This document shows positions 55,911-64,000 of a DNA stretch of 64,000 nucleotides, in pieces; the first letter of the stretch is position 1, and every line of letters starts with the position of its first letter. The notes beneath the pieces were generated by a model. That model worked only from the letters and a program-made list of their open reading frames with translations. It had not been told where the DNA came from and ran no database searches. The translations under genes and the position numbers were made by a program. This DNA comes from Paracoccus benzoatiresistens (GTDB lineage: Bacteria; Pseudomonadota; Alphaproteobacteria; Rhodobacterales; Rhodobacteraceae), in contig NZ_JAPTYD010000007.1 in NCBI RefSeq assembly GCF_026913015.1, forward strand, positions 1-64,000, in the 5' to 3' direction.

Positions 55911-57227
55911 ATGCCCGACCTGTTCGACGCCAGCACCTCGTCCGAGCCACCGCCCACCCCGGCGGTACGACCCTTGGCCGATCGTATTCGCCCGGTGCGC
56001 ATGGGCGATGTGATCGGCCAGGACAAGGTCCTTGGCCCGGACGGACCGCTGGGGTCGATGCTGGCGTCGGGCAGCCTGTCGTCGCTGATCCTCTGGGGGC
56101 CGCCGGGCGTCGGCAAGACGACCATCGCGCGGCTTCTGGCGGATGAGACCCGCCTGACCTTCGTTCAGATCAGCGCGATCTTTTCGGGCGTACCGGAACT
56201 GCGCAAGGTCTTTGAGTCCGCGAAACTGCGGCGCCAGCAGGGCCGCGGCACGCTGCTGTTCGTGGACGAGATCCACCGCTTCAACAAGGCGCAGCAGGAC
56301 AGCTTCCTGCCCCACATGGAGGATGGCACGATCCTTCTGGTCGGGGCGACGACCGAGAATCCCTCCTTCGAACTGAACGCCGCGCTGATGTCGCGGGCGC
56401 AGGTGATCGTGCTGGAGCGCCTGTCGCTGCGTGATCTGGAACTGCTGGCGCAGCGCGCGGAACGCGAACTGGGCCGCAAGCTGCCCCTGACCGGCGAGGC
56501 GCGCGACGCGCTGCTGGAGATGGCCGACGGCGACGGCCGCGCCGCCTTGAACCTGATCGAGCAGGTGGCCGCCTGGAGGACCGACAAGCCGGTCGATGCG
56601 TCCGCCATGGCGCAACGGCTGATGCGACGGGCCGCGAAATACGACAAGTCGGGGGACGAGCATTACAACCTGATCTCGGCCCTGCACAAATCGGTGCGCG
56701 GCAGCGATCCCGACGCGGCGCTGTACTGGCTGGCCCGAATGCTGGAAGGGGGCGAGGATCCCCGTTACCTTGCCCGCCGCATCACCCGCATGGCGGTCGA
56801 GGATATCGGCCTGGCCGATCCGGCCGCGCAGCGCCATTGCCTGGATGCCTGGGCGCTTTATGAACGGCTTGGCAGCCCGGAAGGCGAACTGGCCCTGGCG
56901 CAGGCCGTGATCTACCTGGCGCTGGCCCCGAAATCCAACGCGGGCTATGTGGCCTACAAGGCCGCCCGCGCCGAGGCGCGGCGCACGGGCAGCCTGATGC
57001 CCCCCGCCCATATCCTGAACGCGCCGACCCAGATGATGAAGGACCAGGGCTATGGCGCGGGCTATGCCTATGACCACGATGCCGAGGACGGCTTCAGCGG
57101 CCAGAACTATTTCCCCGAGGGCATGAAGCGGCCCGTGCTTTATACCCCGGTCGAGCGCGGCTTCGAGCGCGAACTGAAGAAGCGGCTCGACTGGTTCGTG
57201 TCGCAGCGGTTGAAGCGCGGCGGTTGA
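55911..57227 (+). CDS. rarA: replication-associated recombination protein A
   Basis: A 438-residue AAA+ ATPase (MgsA/RarA) that acts at stalled replication forks. Walker A GPPGVGKTT is at 63-71, Walker B LLFVDEIHRFNKAQQD about 115-130, and the tetramer-forming C-terminal domain ends with FVSQRLKRGG. The ATG at 55911 is weakly marked by a ribosome-binding site; upstream in-frame sequence lies within luxI in another frame. Confidence 0.95.
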   Translation: MPDLFDASTSSEPPPTPAVRPLADRIRPVRMGDVIGQDKVLGPDGPLGSMLASGSLSSLILWGPPGVGKTTIARLLADETRLTFVQISAIFSGVPELRKVFESAKLRRQQGRGTLLFVDEIHRFNKAQQDSFLPHMEDGTILLVGATTENPSFELNAALMSRAQVIVLERLSLRDLELLAQRAERELGRKLPLTGEARDALLEMADGDGRAALNLIEQVAAWRTDKPVDASAMAQRLMRRAAKYDKSGDEHYNLISALHKSVRGSDPDAALYWLARMLEGGEDPRYLARRITRMAVEDIGLADPAAQRHCLDAWALYERLGSPEGELALAQAVIYLALAPKSNAGYVAYKAARAEARRTGSLMPPAHILNAPTQMMKDQGYGAGYAYDHDAEDGFSGQNYFPEGMKRPVLYTPVERGFERELKKRLDWFVSQRLKRGG

Positions 57228-57258
57228 CTTTGCGCCCAAGGGGCCACAGTTACGCGCC

Positions 57259-57624
57259 ATGATGAACCCATATCTTCAGGTCGCCATCGGCGGCGCCATC
57301 GGATCGGTGGCGCGCCTCGGCATGTATCGTGCGATGCCCCCCGGCGGCCTGCCGCTGGCGACATTCGCCGTCAATGTCGCAGGCAGCCTTGTCATGGGCC
57401 TGCTGGCGGCACTGCTGGCCGTGCGGGGCGGGGCCTGGGCGCCCTTGCTGCTGACCGGCGTCCTGGGCGGGTTCACCACCTTTTCGGCCTTCTCGCTGGA
57501 CGCCGTGACACTCTGGGAACGGGGGCAGGGGGGCCTGGCGGTTCTTTATGTCGCAGGCTCGGTGATCCTGTCGCTGGCCGCAGTCTTGATCGGCCTGACC
57601 ATCGGACGAGGAATCTTCGCATGA
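57259..57624 (+). CDS. crcB: fluoride efflux channel Fluc/CrcB
   Basis: A 121-residue dual-topology channel with four membrane helices. The signature GGFTTFSAFS (about residues 71-80) carries the phenylalanines and the serine/threonine of the pore, and the NVAGSLVMG helix holds the conserved Asn. No fluoride riboswitch was noticed in the 31-nt gap upstream. It overlaps the next gene by four bases (ATGA). Confidence 0.93.
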   Translation: MMNPYLQVAIGGAIGSVARLGMYRAMPPGGLPLATFAVNVAGSLVMGLLAALLAVRGGAWAPLLLTGVLGGFTTFSAFSLDAVTLWERGQGGLAVLYVAGSVILSLAAVLIGLTIGRGIFA

Positions 57625-58670
57625 GCGGCGTCCAGACCATCCGCGTCGGCGGTGACGAGGGCGAACAGCGCCTCGACCGCTGGCTGAAGAAACGCTTTCC
57701 GCAGCTGACGCAGGGCGCCGTCGAGAAGATGTGCCGCACCGGGCAGTTGCGCGTCGATGGCGGCAGGGTCAAGGCGGCCACCCGCCTTGAGGCGGGGCAG
57801 GAGGTTCGCGTGCCGCCGCTGCCCGAGGCGACGGCGGAGCGTCCCAAGCCTGAGGGTCCGCGCATCCCGCAGTCGGACCAGCAGATGATCCAGGCGGCGG
57901 TGCTGTGGAAGGACGAACATATCATCGCGCTGAACAAGCCTCCGGGGCTGCCCAGCCAGGGCGGCAGCGGGCAGGGCGACCGGCATGTGGACGGGCTGAC
58001 GGCGGCGCTGATGTTCGGCTTCAAGGATCGCCCCAAGCTGGTGCACCGGCTGGACAAGGACACCTCGGGCGTCCTGCTGCTGGCGCGGACCGATCGCGTC
58101 GCGCGCGCGCTGTCCGAGGCGTTCCGGTCCCGCACCACGCGCAAGATCTATTGGGCGGCCGTCGCGGGCGTGCCGAACCCGCGCATGGGCACGGTCCGAT
58201 TTGGTCTGGTCAAGGCGCCGGGCCATGGCCGGGGCGGCGAGGGCGAGAAGATGATCGCCGTCCATCCCCGCGACATCGACAAGACCGAGGGGGCGAAGCG
58301 CGCGACCACCGATTATGCCGTGCTGGACGCGCTTGGCACGCGCGTCAGCTGGTGTGCCTTGGTTCCGATCACCGGGCGGACGCATCAGTTGCGCGCGCAT
58401 ATGGCGGAACTGGGCCATCCGATCGTGGGCGACGGCAAATACGGCGGCTCGGGGCAGGAGAACCTGGGCGATGGCTGGGGCGCTCAGCTAGGGGGCGAGA
58501 TCAGCCGCAAGCTGCACCTGCACGCCCGCAGCATCAGCTTCGACCACCCGATCACGAAGAAGCGCATCACCCTGACGGCGCCCCTGCCGGAGCACATGGC
58601 GCGGACCTGGCGGACACTGGGCTGGCACGAGAACGACGTGCCGGACGATCCCTTCGCGGATATCGAATGA
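57621..58670 (+). CDS. rluC: RluA-family 23S rRNA pseudouridine synthase
   Basis: A 349-residue enzyme with an N-terminal S4 RNA-binding domain (about residues 16-75) and the catalytic RLDKDTSG motif with Asp145. Features match RluC more than RluD, but the target uridines cannot be assigned firmly. It overlaps crcB and the following HAD gene by four bases each, so crcB-rluC-HAD-ATP12 read as one operon. Confidence 0.9.
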   Translation: MSGVQTIRVGGDEGEQRLDRWLKKRFPQLTQGAVEKMCRTGQLRVDGGRVKAATRLEAGQEVRVPPLPEATAERPKPEGPRIPQSDQQMIQAAVLWKDEHIIALNKPPGLPSQGGSGQGDRHVDGLTAALMFGFKDRPKLVHRLDKDTSGVLLLARTDRVARALSEAFRSRTTRKIYWAAVAGVPNPRMGTVRFGLVKAPGHGRGGEGEKMIAVHPRDIDKTEGAKRATTDYAVLDALGTRVSWCALVPITGRTHQLRAHMAELGHPIVGDGKYGGSGQENLGDGWGAQLGGEISRKLHLHARSISFDHPITKKRITLTAPLPEHMARTWRTLGWHENDVPDDPFADIE

Positions 58671-59323
58671 AGCTGGTCGTCTTTGACGTCGACGGCACGC
58701 TGGTTGACAGCCAGCACCATATCCACGGCGCCATGACGGCCGCCTTCGAGGGCGCGGGGCTGGATCCCCTGCCAAGGGAAGCCGTGCTGCAGATCGTCGG
58801 CCTGTCGCTGCCGGTCGCGGTGGCGCACCTGGCGCGGGGGCATGACGCGGCTACGCAGGCGCGGATCGTGGAAGGTTATCGCACGGCCTTCATGCAGGCG
58901 CGGCTGATTGAGCAGGCGCCGCTTTATCCCGGCGCGCGGGACTGTCTGGACCGGCTGGCCGGGCGGGACGACACCCTGCTGGCCGTGGCCACGGGCAAGT
59001 CGCGGCGCGGCCTTGCGGCGATGATCCAGGCGCATGGGCTGGAGGGCCGCTTTGTCAGCCTCCAGACGGCGGACGACCACCCGTCGAAACCCCACCCGGC
59101 GATGCTGCTGGCCGCCCTTGCCGAGACGGGCGTTCCCGTCACGGATGCGGTGATGATCGGCGATACCAGCTTTGACATGGACATGGCACGGGCGGCGGGA
59201 ATGACCGGCTTTGGCGTCGGCTGGGGCTATCACGCGCCGGACCTGCTGACAGGTTCCGGGGCCGCGCTTGTCGCGGCGGATTTTGCGGATTTGGGCCAGG
59301 CAGTGGCAAGGTGGGCAGCATGA
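58667..59323 (+). CDS. HAD family hydrolase, phosphoglycolate phosphatase-like
   Basis: A 218-residue HAD phosphatase. Motif I DVDGTLVDS has the nucleophile Asp7 and Asp9; ATGKS gives motif II/III Lys-containing loop, and GDTSFDMDMA is motif IV. The small cap fits the Gph/beta-phosphoglucomutase-like group. Substrate unknown. ATGA overlaps on both sides show translational coupling. Confidence 0.88.
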   Translation: MKLVVFDVDGTLVDSQHHIHGAMTAAFEGAGLDPLPREAVLQIVGLSLPVAVAHLARGHDAATQARIVEGYRTAFMQARLIEQAPLYPGARDCLDRLAGRDDTLLAVATGKSRRGLAAMIQAHGLEGRFVSLQTADDHPSKPHPAMLLAALAETGVPVTDAVMIGDTSFDMDMARAAGMTGFGVGWGYHAPDLLTGSGAALVAADFADLGQAVARWAA

Positions 59324-60033
59324 GCGAATGGAAAGCGCGGCGGTTCTGGAAGGCATCCTCGGTCAGGCCCGCCGATGACGGGTTCGAGGTGGCGCTGGAC
59401 GACCGCCCCCTGAGAACCCCCGGCAAGCTGCCGCTGATCCTGCCCACATCCGGACTGGCGGCGGCGGTCGCGGCGGAGTGGGACGCGCAGGCCGATGTGA
59501 TCGACCCCTACACCATGCCGCTGACCCGCGCGGCCAATTCGGCGGTGGAAAAGGTCGCTCCTCAGTTTGCCGGTGTGGCAGGCATGCTTGCCGAATACGG
59601 GGGCACCGACCTGCTGTCCTATCGCGCCGACCAGCCTGCGGAACTGGCCCGGCGCCAGGCCGAGGCCTGGGACCCCCTGATCGACTGGGCCGCGACCGAG
59701 TTGCGCGCGCCCCTGCGCATCACCTATGGCGTCATCCCGGTCCGGCAGGACGAGCAGTCCCTGGCGCGGCTGCATCAGCATCTTGCTGAGCTGGACGTCT
59801 TCGGCCTGACCGCGCTGCATGATCTTGTGACGCTGCCCGGATCGCTGATCCTGGGCCTAGCCGTCATCCGCGGCCGGATCGACGCGGAAACGGCGTTCCG
59901 CATCTGCCGCATTGACGAGGATTTCCAGGCCGAACGCTGGGGCCAGGACGACGAGGCGGCCGATGCCGCCGAAAGCCGCAGGGTTGCGATGCTGGTTGCA
60001 GAGCGGCTGTGGCACCTGTCCCGCCGCGGTTGA
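59320..60033 (+). CDS. ATP12 family chaperone (F1-ATPase assembly)
   Basis: A 237-residue protein like mitochondrial Atp12, which binds the F1 alpha subunit during assembly. RRFWKASSVRPADDGFEVALDD and PYTMPLTRAANSAVEKV are recognised as family blocks. In alphaproteobacteria the gene often sits far from atp genes, as here. The second possible ATG was chosen, overlapping the HAD stop. Confidence 0.9.
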   Translation: MSEWKARRFWKASSVRPADDGFEVALDDRPLRTPGKLPLILPTSGLAAAVAAEWDAQADVIDPYTMPLTRAANSAVEKVAPQFAGVAGMLAEYGGTDLLSYRADQPAELARRQAEAWDPLIDWAATELRAPLRITYGVIPVRQDEQSLARLHQHLAELDVFGLTALHDLVTLPGSLILGLAVIRGRIDAETAFRICRIDEDFQAERWGQDDEAADAAESRRVAMLVAERLWHLSRRG

Positions 60034-60198
60034 AACTGCCCGGCCCTTGGGCGTCGCGCTTGACGCATCGGGAAGGATCAGCACTATGTTGCCTATGGGA
60101 TGTCCTTCGGGGCTTCCAAATGACAAGTCCGGGCGCCAAGGTCCGGGCGTCGCCGACGGGGAAACCCTGCAACGGCGGCAGCCAACAAAGGGGTAGAA

Positions 60199-61215
60199 AT
60201 GAAGACTTCGGTTTTTCTGGGGACAGTTGCCGCTGCCACGCTGATGGCAGGCGCGGGAATGGCCGATACGTTGGCCGACGTGAAGGCGCGCGGTGAACTG
60301 AACTGCGGCGTGAACACCGGCCTTGTCGGCTTTGCCGCGCCCGATGCGAATGGCAACTGGACGGGGTTCGACGTCGATATCTGCAAGGCCGTGGCCGCTG
60401 CGGTGCTGGGCGATCCGGCCAAGGTGAAATACGTGCCCACGACCGGCCAGACCCGCTTCACCGCCCTGTCCTCGGGCGAGGTGGATCTGCTGGCGCGGAA
60501 CTCGACCTGGACCTTCTCGCGCGATACCGACCTCAAGCTGGATTTCATCGGCGTCAACTACTACGACGGCCAGGGCTTCATGGTCCGCAAGGACCTGGGC
60601 GTGACCTCGGCCAAGGAACTGGACGGCGCGACCGTCTGCATCCAGACCGGCACCACCACGGAACTGAACCTGGCCGATTACTTCAAGGCCAACAACATGA
60701 CCTACCAGCCGGTCAACATCGACAGCAACGCCGAGGGCGAGCAGCAGTACATGGCCGGCGCCTGCGACGCCTACACGACCGACGCTTCGGGCCTTGCCGC
60801 CACCCGCGCGGCCTTCGCGGACCCGGAAAACCACATCATCCTGCCCGAGATCATCTCGAAGGAACCGCTTGGACCGGCCGTGCGCCACGGTGACAACAAC
60901 TGGGGCGACATCGTCCGCTGGACGCTCTACGCGCTGGTCGCGGCCGAGGAATACGGCATCACCTCGAAGAACATCGAGGAACTGGCCAAGTCCTCGCAGA
61001 ACCCCGAGGTCCAGCGCCTTCTGGGCGTGACCGACGACCTGGGCGCGATGATCGGGCTGGACAAGGACTGGGCCAAGCGCGCCATCCTGGCCAGCGGCAA
61101 CTATGGCGAGATCTTCGCGGCCAATATCGGGGAACAGACCCCGATCGGTCTGGCACGCGGGCTGAACGCCCAGTGGACGCAGGGCGGGCTGATGTATGCG
61201 ATGCCCTTCAGGTAA
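60199..61215 (+). CDS. aapJ: general L-amino acid ABC transporter substrate-binding protein
   Basis: A 338-residue periplasmic binding protein. Signal peptide about residues 1-22, then LADVKARGELNCGVNTGLVG and GFDVDICKAVAAAVLG, typical of AapJ. It captures amino acids for the AapQMP permease. The 165-nt gap before it should carry its promoter; I could not choose one. AAAGGGG precedes the ATG. Confidence 0.95.
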   Translation: MKTSVFLGTVAAATLMAGAGMADTLADVKARGELNCGVNTGLVGFAAPDANGNWTGFDVDICKAVAAAVLGDPAKVKYVPTTGQTRFTALSSGEVDLLARNSTWTFSRDTDLKLDFIGVNYYDGQGFMVRKDLGVTSAKELDGATVCIQTGTTTELNLADYFKANNMTYQPVNIDSNAEGEQQYMAGACDAYTTDASGLAATRAAFADPENHIILPEIISKEPLGPAVRHGDNNWGDIVRWTLYALVAAEEYGITSKNIEELAKSSQNPEVQRLLGVTDDLGAMIGLDKDWAKRAILASGNYGEIFAANIGEQTPIGLARGLNAQWTQGGLMYAMPFR

Positions 61216-61230
61216 GGCATAGCCACGACC

Positions 61231-61254
61231 AAGGGGGCGCATCCGCGCCCCCTT
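61231..61254 (+). terminator. hairpin between aapJ and aapQ
   Basis: AAGGGGGCGC/GCGCCCCCTT around ATCC, followed by a single T. Such hairpins let the binding protein message outnumber that of the permeases. Confidence 0.7.
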
Positions 61255-61322
61255 TCGCATGACAAGACCGGTTGCAACAAAAGCTGCCACAACAAGGCAA
61301 GACCGGCTGCAGGGGTAGAAGA

Positions 61323-62579
61323 ATGACGGACCTTTCAGTGCCGGCGACCACGCCGTTCCGGCCAAGCATGCTGATCTATGATCGGCGCTATCGGTCGATG
61401 ACCTTTCAGGTGATCGTGTTCATCCTGGTGATGGCGCTGGCCTGGTGGCTGGTCAACAACACGATCCGCAACCTGGCGGCCTTGGGCAAGGATTTCAACT
61501 TCGGCTTCCTGTGGCAGCGCGCGGGCTATGACATCCCGCAGACGCCGATCCCCTATACCTCGAACGACACGCATCTGCGGGCGGCGGCCGTCGGGCTGCT
61601 GAACACGCTGATCGTGTCGATCCTCGGCTGCATCGCGGCCACCGTGGTGGGCATCATCGCGGGCGTGGCGCGGCTATCCAAGAACTGGCTGATCGCCCGG
61701 CTGATGACCGTCTATGTCGAGGCCTTCCGCAACGTGCCGCTGCTGTTGTGGATCCTGATCGTCTTCGCGATCTTCACCGAGGTCATGCCCCCGCCCAATG
61801 CCTTCCGGGGGGAAAATCCCACGGCAAGCATGATCCTGTTCGACAATGTGGCGCTGACGAACCGCTATACCGCGATCCCGACGCTGGGCATGACAAACGA
61901 CCCGGGCAGCCTGGATCTGGGCGCGCGTATCACGATCAGCTGGGCCACGCTGGCCTTTGCCGTGGTGCTGGTCGCGGGCTGGATCGCCAGGCGGATGATC
62001 GGGGCCTGGGCGCAGCAGATCCAGGACCGAACCGGCAGCCGGCCCACCACTTGGTGGATGAGCTTGGGCGTCATGACGGTGCCTTCGCTGCTGCTGATCT
62101 GGTATTTCGGCCTGCACCTGATCCCGCCGACCTTGAAGGGCTTCAACTTCACCGGCGGGCTGAACGTGCAGAACGGCCTTGTCGCGCTGTGGCTGGCCCT
62201 GACGCTCTATACCGGGGCCTTCATCGCGGAAATCGTGCGGGCCGGGATCCTGGCCGTCAGCCGCGGGCAGTCCGAGGCGGCCTTTGCCCTGGGCCTGCGG
62301 CCGGGCCGCACAATGAACCTGGTGATCCTGCCGCAGGCGCTGCGGGTGATCATCCCGCCGCTGATTTCCCAGTACCTGAACCTGACCAAGAACAGCTCTC
62401 TGGCGATCGCCGTGGGCTACATGGACATCAAGGGCACGCTGGGCGGCACCACGCTGAACCAGACGGGGCGGGAACTGGAAGCCATTGTGCTGATGATGGG
62501 GGTCTATCTGGTGCTCAGCCTGAGCATCTCGGCCGGGATGAACCTGTTCAACGCCCGCGTGAAGCTGAAGGAGCGGTGA
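61323..62579 (+). CDS. aapQ: general L-amino acid ABC transporter permease
   Basis: A 418-residue inner-membrane permease of the polar amino acid type. The cytoplasmic coupling region ALGLRPGRTMNLVILPQALR (about residues 320-339) contacts the ATPase. The N-terminus is cytoplasmic, with the first span from about residue 25. The ATG at 61323 is preceded by GGGGTAGAAG. aapM starts one base after the stop. Confidence 0.95.
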   Translation: MTDLSVPATTPFRPSMLIYDRRYRSMTFQVIVFILVMALAWWLVNNTIRNLAALGKDFNFGFLWQRAGYDIPQTPIPYTSNDTHLRAAAVGLLNTLIVSILGCIAATVVGIIAGVARLSKNWLIARLMTVYVEAFRNVPLLLWILIVFAIFTEVMPPPNAFRGENPTASMILFDNVALTNRYTAIPTLGMTNDPGSLDLGARITISWATLAFAVVLVAGWIARRMIGAWAQQIQDRTGSRPTTWWMSLGVMTVPSLLLIWYFGLHLIPPTLKGFNFTGGLNVQNGLVALWLALTLYTGAFIAEIVRAGILAVSRGQSEAAFALGLRPGRTMNLVILPQALRVIIPPLISQYLNLTKNSSLAIAVGYMDIKGTLGGTTLNQTGRELEAIVLMMGVYLVLSLSISAGMNLFNARVKLKER

Positions 62580-62580
62580 G

Positions 62581-64000
62581 ATGAGCGAGACCCACGCCCA
62601 GACCGTTCCCTTCGTGCGCGACACCATGCTGCCGCCAGCCGATCCCCCGGTGCGAGAGGCGGGGGCCGTCCGCTGGCTGCGGGAAAACCTGTTTTCCGGG
62701 CCGCTGAACACGATCCTGACCCTGCTGGGGGGCCTGATCGTCTGGTTCCTGGTCAGCCATTTCTGGGACTGGTTCGCCCATTCAGTCTGGAACGCGAACA
62801 GTCTGGCGGAATGCCGCCAGATCATCGCCGAAACCTGGGGCGAGGGGGCGCGCGGCGCCTGCTGGGCCGTGATCCGCGAACGCTGGAACCAGTATGTCTA
62901 TGGTTTCTACCCGGTCGAACTTTACTGGCGCCCGACCATGACCTTCGGCCTGCTGTTCGTGGCGCTGGCACCGGTGCTGTTTTCGGAATCGGTCTGGATC
63001 CGGCGCGTGGTGCTGGTCATCACGACCGTGCTGACGCTGTGGCTGATGGTCGCCTTGGGCGCGCCCGCCGCCTGGCTGGTCTTTGCCGCCGTCGTGCTGG
63101 TCGGCGCGATCCTGATCTCGGAACGTCATCCGGCCTGGCTGCTGGTCTTCTCGATCCTTTATCCGCTGCTGGGGGTGTGGCTCCTGTGGGGCGGGTCGGC
63201 CTGGGGGCCGATCATGGTGCTGGTCGGGCCGGTGCTGGGCTGGATCGCCTGGCGGCTGCTTGGCCGCGTTTCCAGCCTGATCGCGACGATTGTGGCGCTG
63301 ATCGTGCCGCTGGTCTGGTGGATCGTCTTTGCGGGCGATGCCGCGCGCGACGCGGAAAGCCTGGTGTCTCTGGCGATCCCCGCCGTCGACTCGGACCGCT
63401 TCGGGGGCTTCCTGCTGTCGATCACCATCGGCGTGGCGGGCATCGCCATGTCGCTGCCTCTGGGCATCGTGCTGGCCCTGGCGCGGCGGTCCGACATGTT
63501 CCTGGTCAAGACGCTGGCGGTGATCTTCATCGAGTTCATCCGCGGCGTGCCGCTGATCGCGCTGCTGTTCGTGGCATCCCTGCTGCTGAACTACTTCCTG
63601 CCGCCGGGAACGACCTTCGACATCATCCTGCGCGTCATCATCATGGTCACGCTGTTTTCCGCCGCCTACATGGCCGAGGTGATCCGGGGCGGCCTGGCCG
63701 CCCTGCCACGGGGCCAGTACGAGGCGGCGGATGCCCTGGGCCTGGACTACTGGAAGGCGCAGCGGCTGATCGTCCTGCCGCAGGCGCTGAAGATCTCGAT
63801 CCCCGGCATCGTGTCCACCTTCATCGGCATGTTCAAGGACACCACGTTGGTGACCTTCGTGGGCCTCTATGATCCGCTGAAATCCATGTCCGACGCGGTG
63901 CGCGCCAGCACAAGCTGGAAGGGCATCTACTGGGAGCCTTACATCTTCGTCGGCTTCATCTTCTTTCTGATCTGCTTCTGCATGTCGCGATATTCGATGT
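62581..64000 (+). CDS. aapM: general L-amino acid ABC transporter permease, 3' end cut by window
   Basis: The second permease of the Aap system. 473 codons are present; the frame runs open through the window end at MSRYSM, close to the usual AapM C-terminus. It opens MSETHAQTVPFVRDTMLPPA, has about ten hydrophobic segments, and the coupling region ADALGLDYWKAQRLIVLPQA lies near residue 384. The ATPase gene aapP should follow outside. It starts one base after aapQ, so translation is coupled. Confidence 0.95.
   Translation, partial: MSETHAQTVPFVRDTMLPPADPPVREAGAVRWLRENLFSGPLNTILTLLGGLIVWFLVSHFWDWFAHSVWNANSLAECRQIIAETWGEGARGACWAVIRERWNQYVYGFYPVELYWRPTMTFGLLFVALAPVLFSESVWIRRVVLVITTVLTLWLMVALGAPAAWLVFAAVVLVGAILISERHPAWLLVFSILYPLLGVWLLWGGSAWGPIMVLVGPVLGWIAWRLLGRVSSLIATIVALIVPLVWWIVFAGDAARDAESLVSLAIPAVDSDRFGGFLLSITIGVAGIAMSLPLGIVLALARRSDMFLVKTLAVIFIEFIRGVPLIALLFVASLLLNYFLPPGTTFDIILRVIIMVTLFSAAYMAEVIRGGLAALPRGQYEAADALGLDYWKAQRLIVLPQALKISIPGIVSTFIGMFKDTTLVTFVGLYDPLKSMSDAVRASTSWKGIYWEPYIFVGFIFFLICFCMSRYSM

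Noticed and set aside
57228..57258. Fluoride riboswitch before crcB
   Set aside because: The gap is too short and lacks the motif's conserved pieces; crcB is probably read from upstream.
59912..60196. Short rightward frame between the ATP12 gene and aapJ
   Set aside because: It overlaps the ATP12 gene in another frame, has no ribosome-binding site, and resembles no protein.
62811..63872. 353-codon frame overlapping aapM in another frame
   Set aside because: The true frame from 62581 encodes a recognisable permease through the window end; this one is glycine/arginine-rich and lacks membrane helices.

Overview
The window is GC-rich alphaproteobacterial chromosome, most likely from Paracoccus or a close relative in the Rhodobacterales. 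The evidence is gene order and protein similarity: a cobO-type adenosyltransferase next to etfB, a tRNA-Trp/secE/nusG/rplKAJL/rpoBC block, a str operon leading straight into S10-spc-alpha, an AapJQM transporter, and a luxR-luxI pair directly after rplQ. No species name can be proved from the sequence alone.

Layout. (1) Positions 1-8.0 kb hold leftward accessory and metabolic genes (etfB fragment, cobalamin adenosyltransferase, HIG1-like membrane protein, two SDR oxidoreductases, an SH3-domain protein, a cytochrome b561/cytochrome c pair, a DUF533 protein) around a rightward parC. (2) 8.2-9.4 kb is the first tuf gene. (3) 9.5-16.7 kb is an accessory block: membrane protein, ribbon-helix-helix regulator, glyoxalase I-like protein with a GMC oxidoreductase and its Tat-exported small subunit, a truncated VOC gene, a GFA protein, a DUF892 protein, an ABC exporter and a thioesterase. 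(4) 16.7-31.3 kb is tRNA-Trp, a leftward HPP-CBS protein, secE, nusG, rplK, rplA, rplJ, rplL, an unexpected glycosyltransferase gene, rpoB and rpoC. (5) 31.4-33.2 kb holds an EamA transporter and a putative rhamnosyltransferase. (6) 33.4-54.3 kb is rpsL-rpsG-fusA-tuf followed by the S10, spc and alpha ribosomal protein genes through rplQ. Two secreted-protein genes interrupt it between rpmD and rplO. (7) 54.3-55.9 kb is the quorum-sensing pair. (8) 55.9-64 kb holds rarA, crcB, an RluA-family pseudouridine synthase gene, a HAD phosphatase, an ATP12 chaperone, and the start of an aapJQM(P) general amino acid ABC transporter cut by the window edge.

Most of the window makes ribosomes and RNA polymerase and supplies translation factors and the Sec translocon. 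The structure that is not routine is regulatory and evolutionary. The two tuf genes are identical beyond their stop codons. A palindromic repeat built on GGTGCGTG recurs only at the 3' ends of translation-machinery genes. The long ribosomal cluster is divided by terminators and sigma70-like promoters into separate units. Foreign-looking genes sit at the rplL/rpoB and rpmD/rplO joints. A promoter lies so close to luxR that its mRNA may be leaderless. I saw no CRISPR array, phage, integrase or transposase, and no clear new multi-gene system; the strongest candidates for a second look are these joints and repeats.
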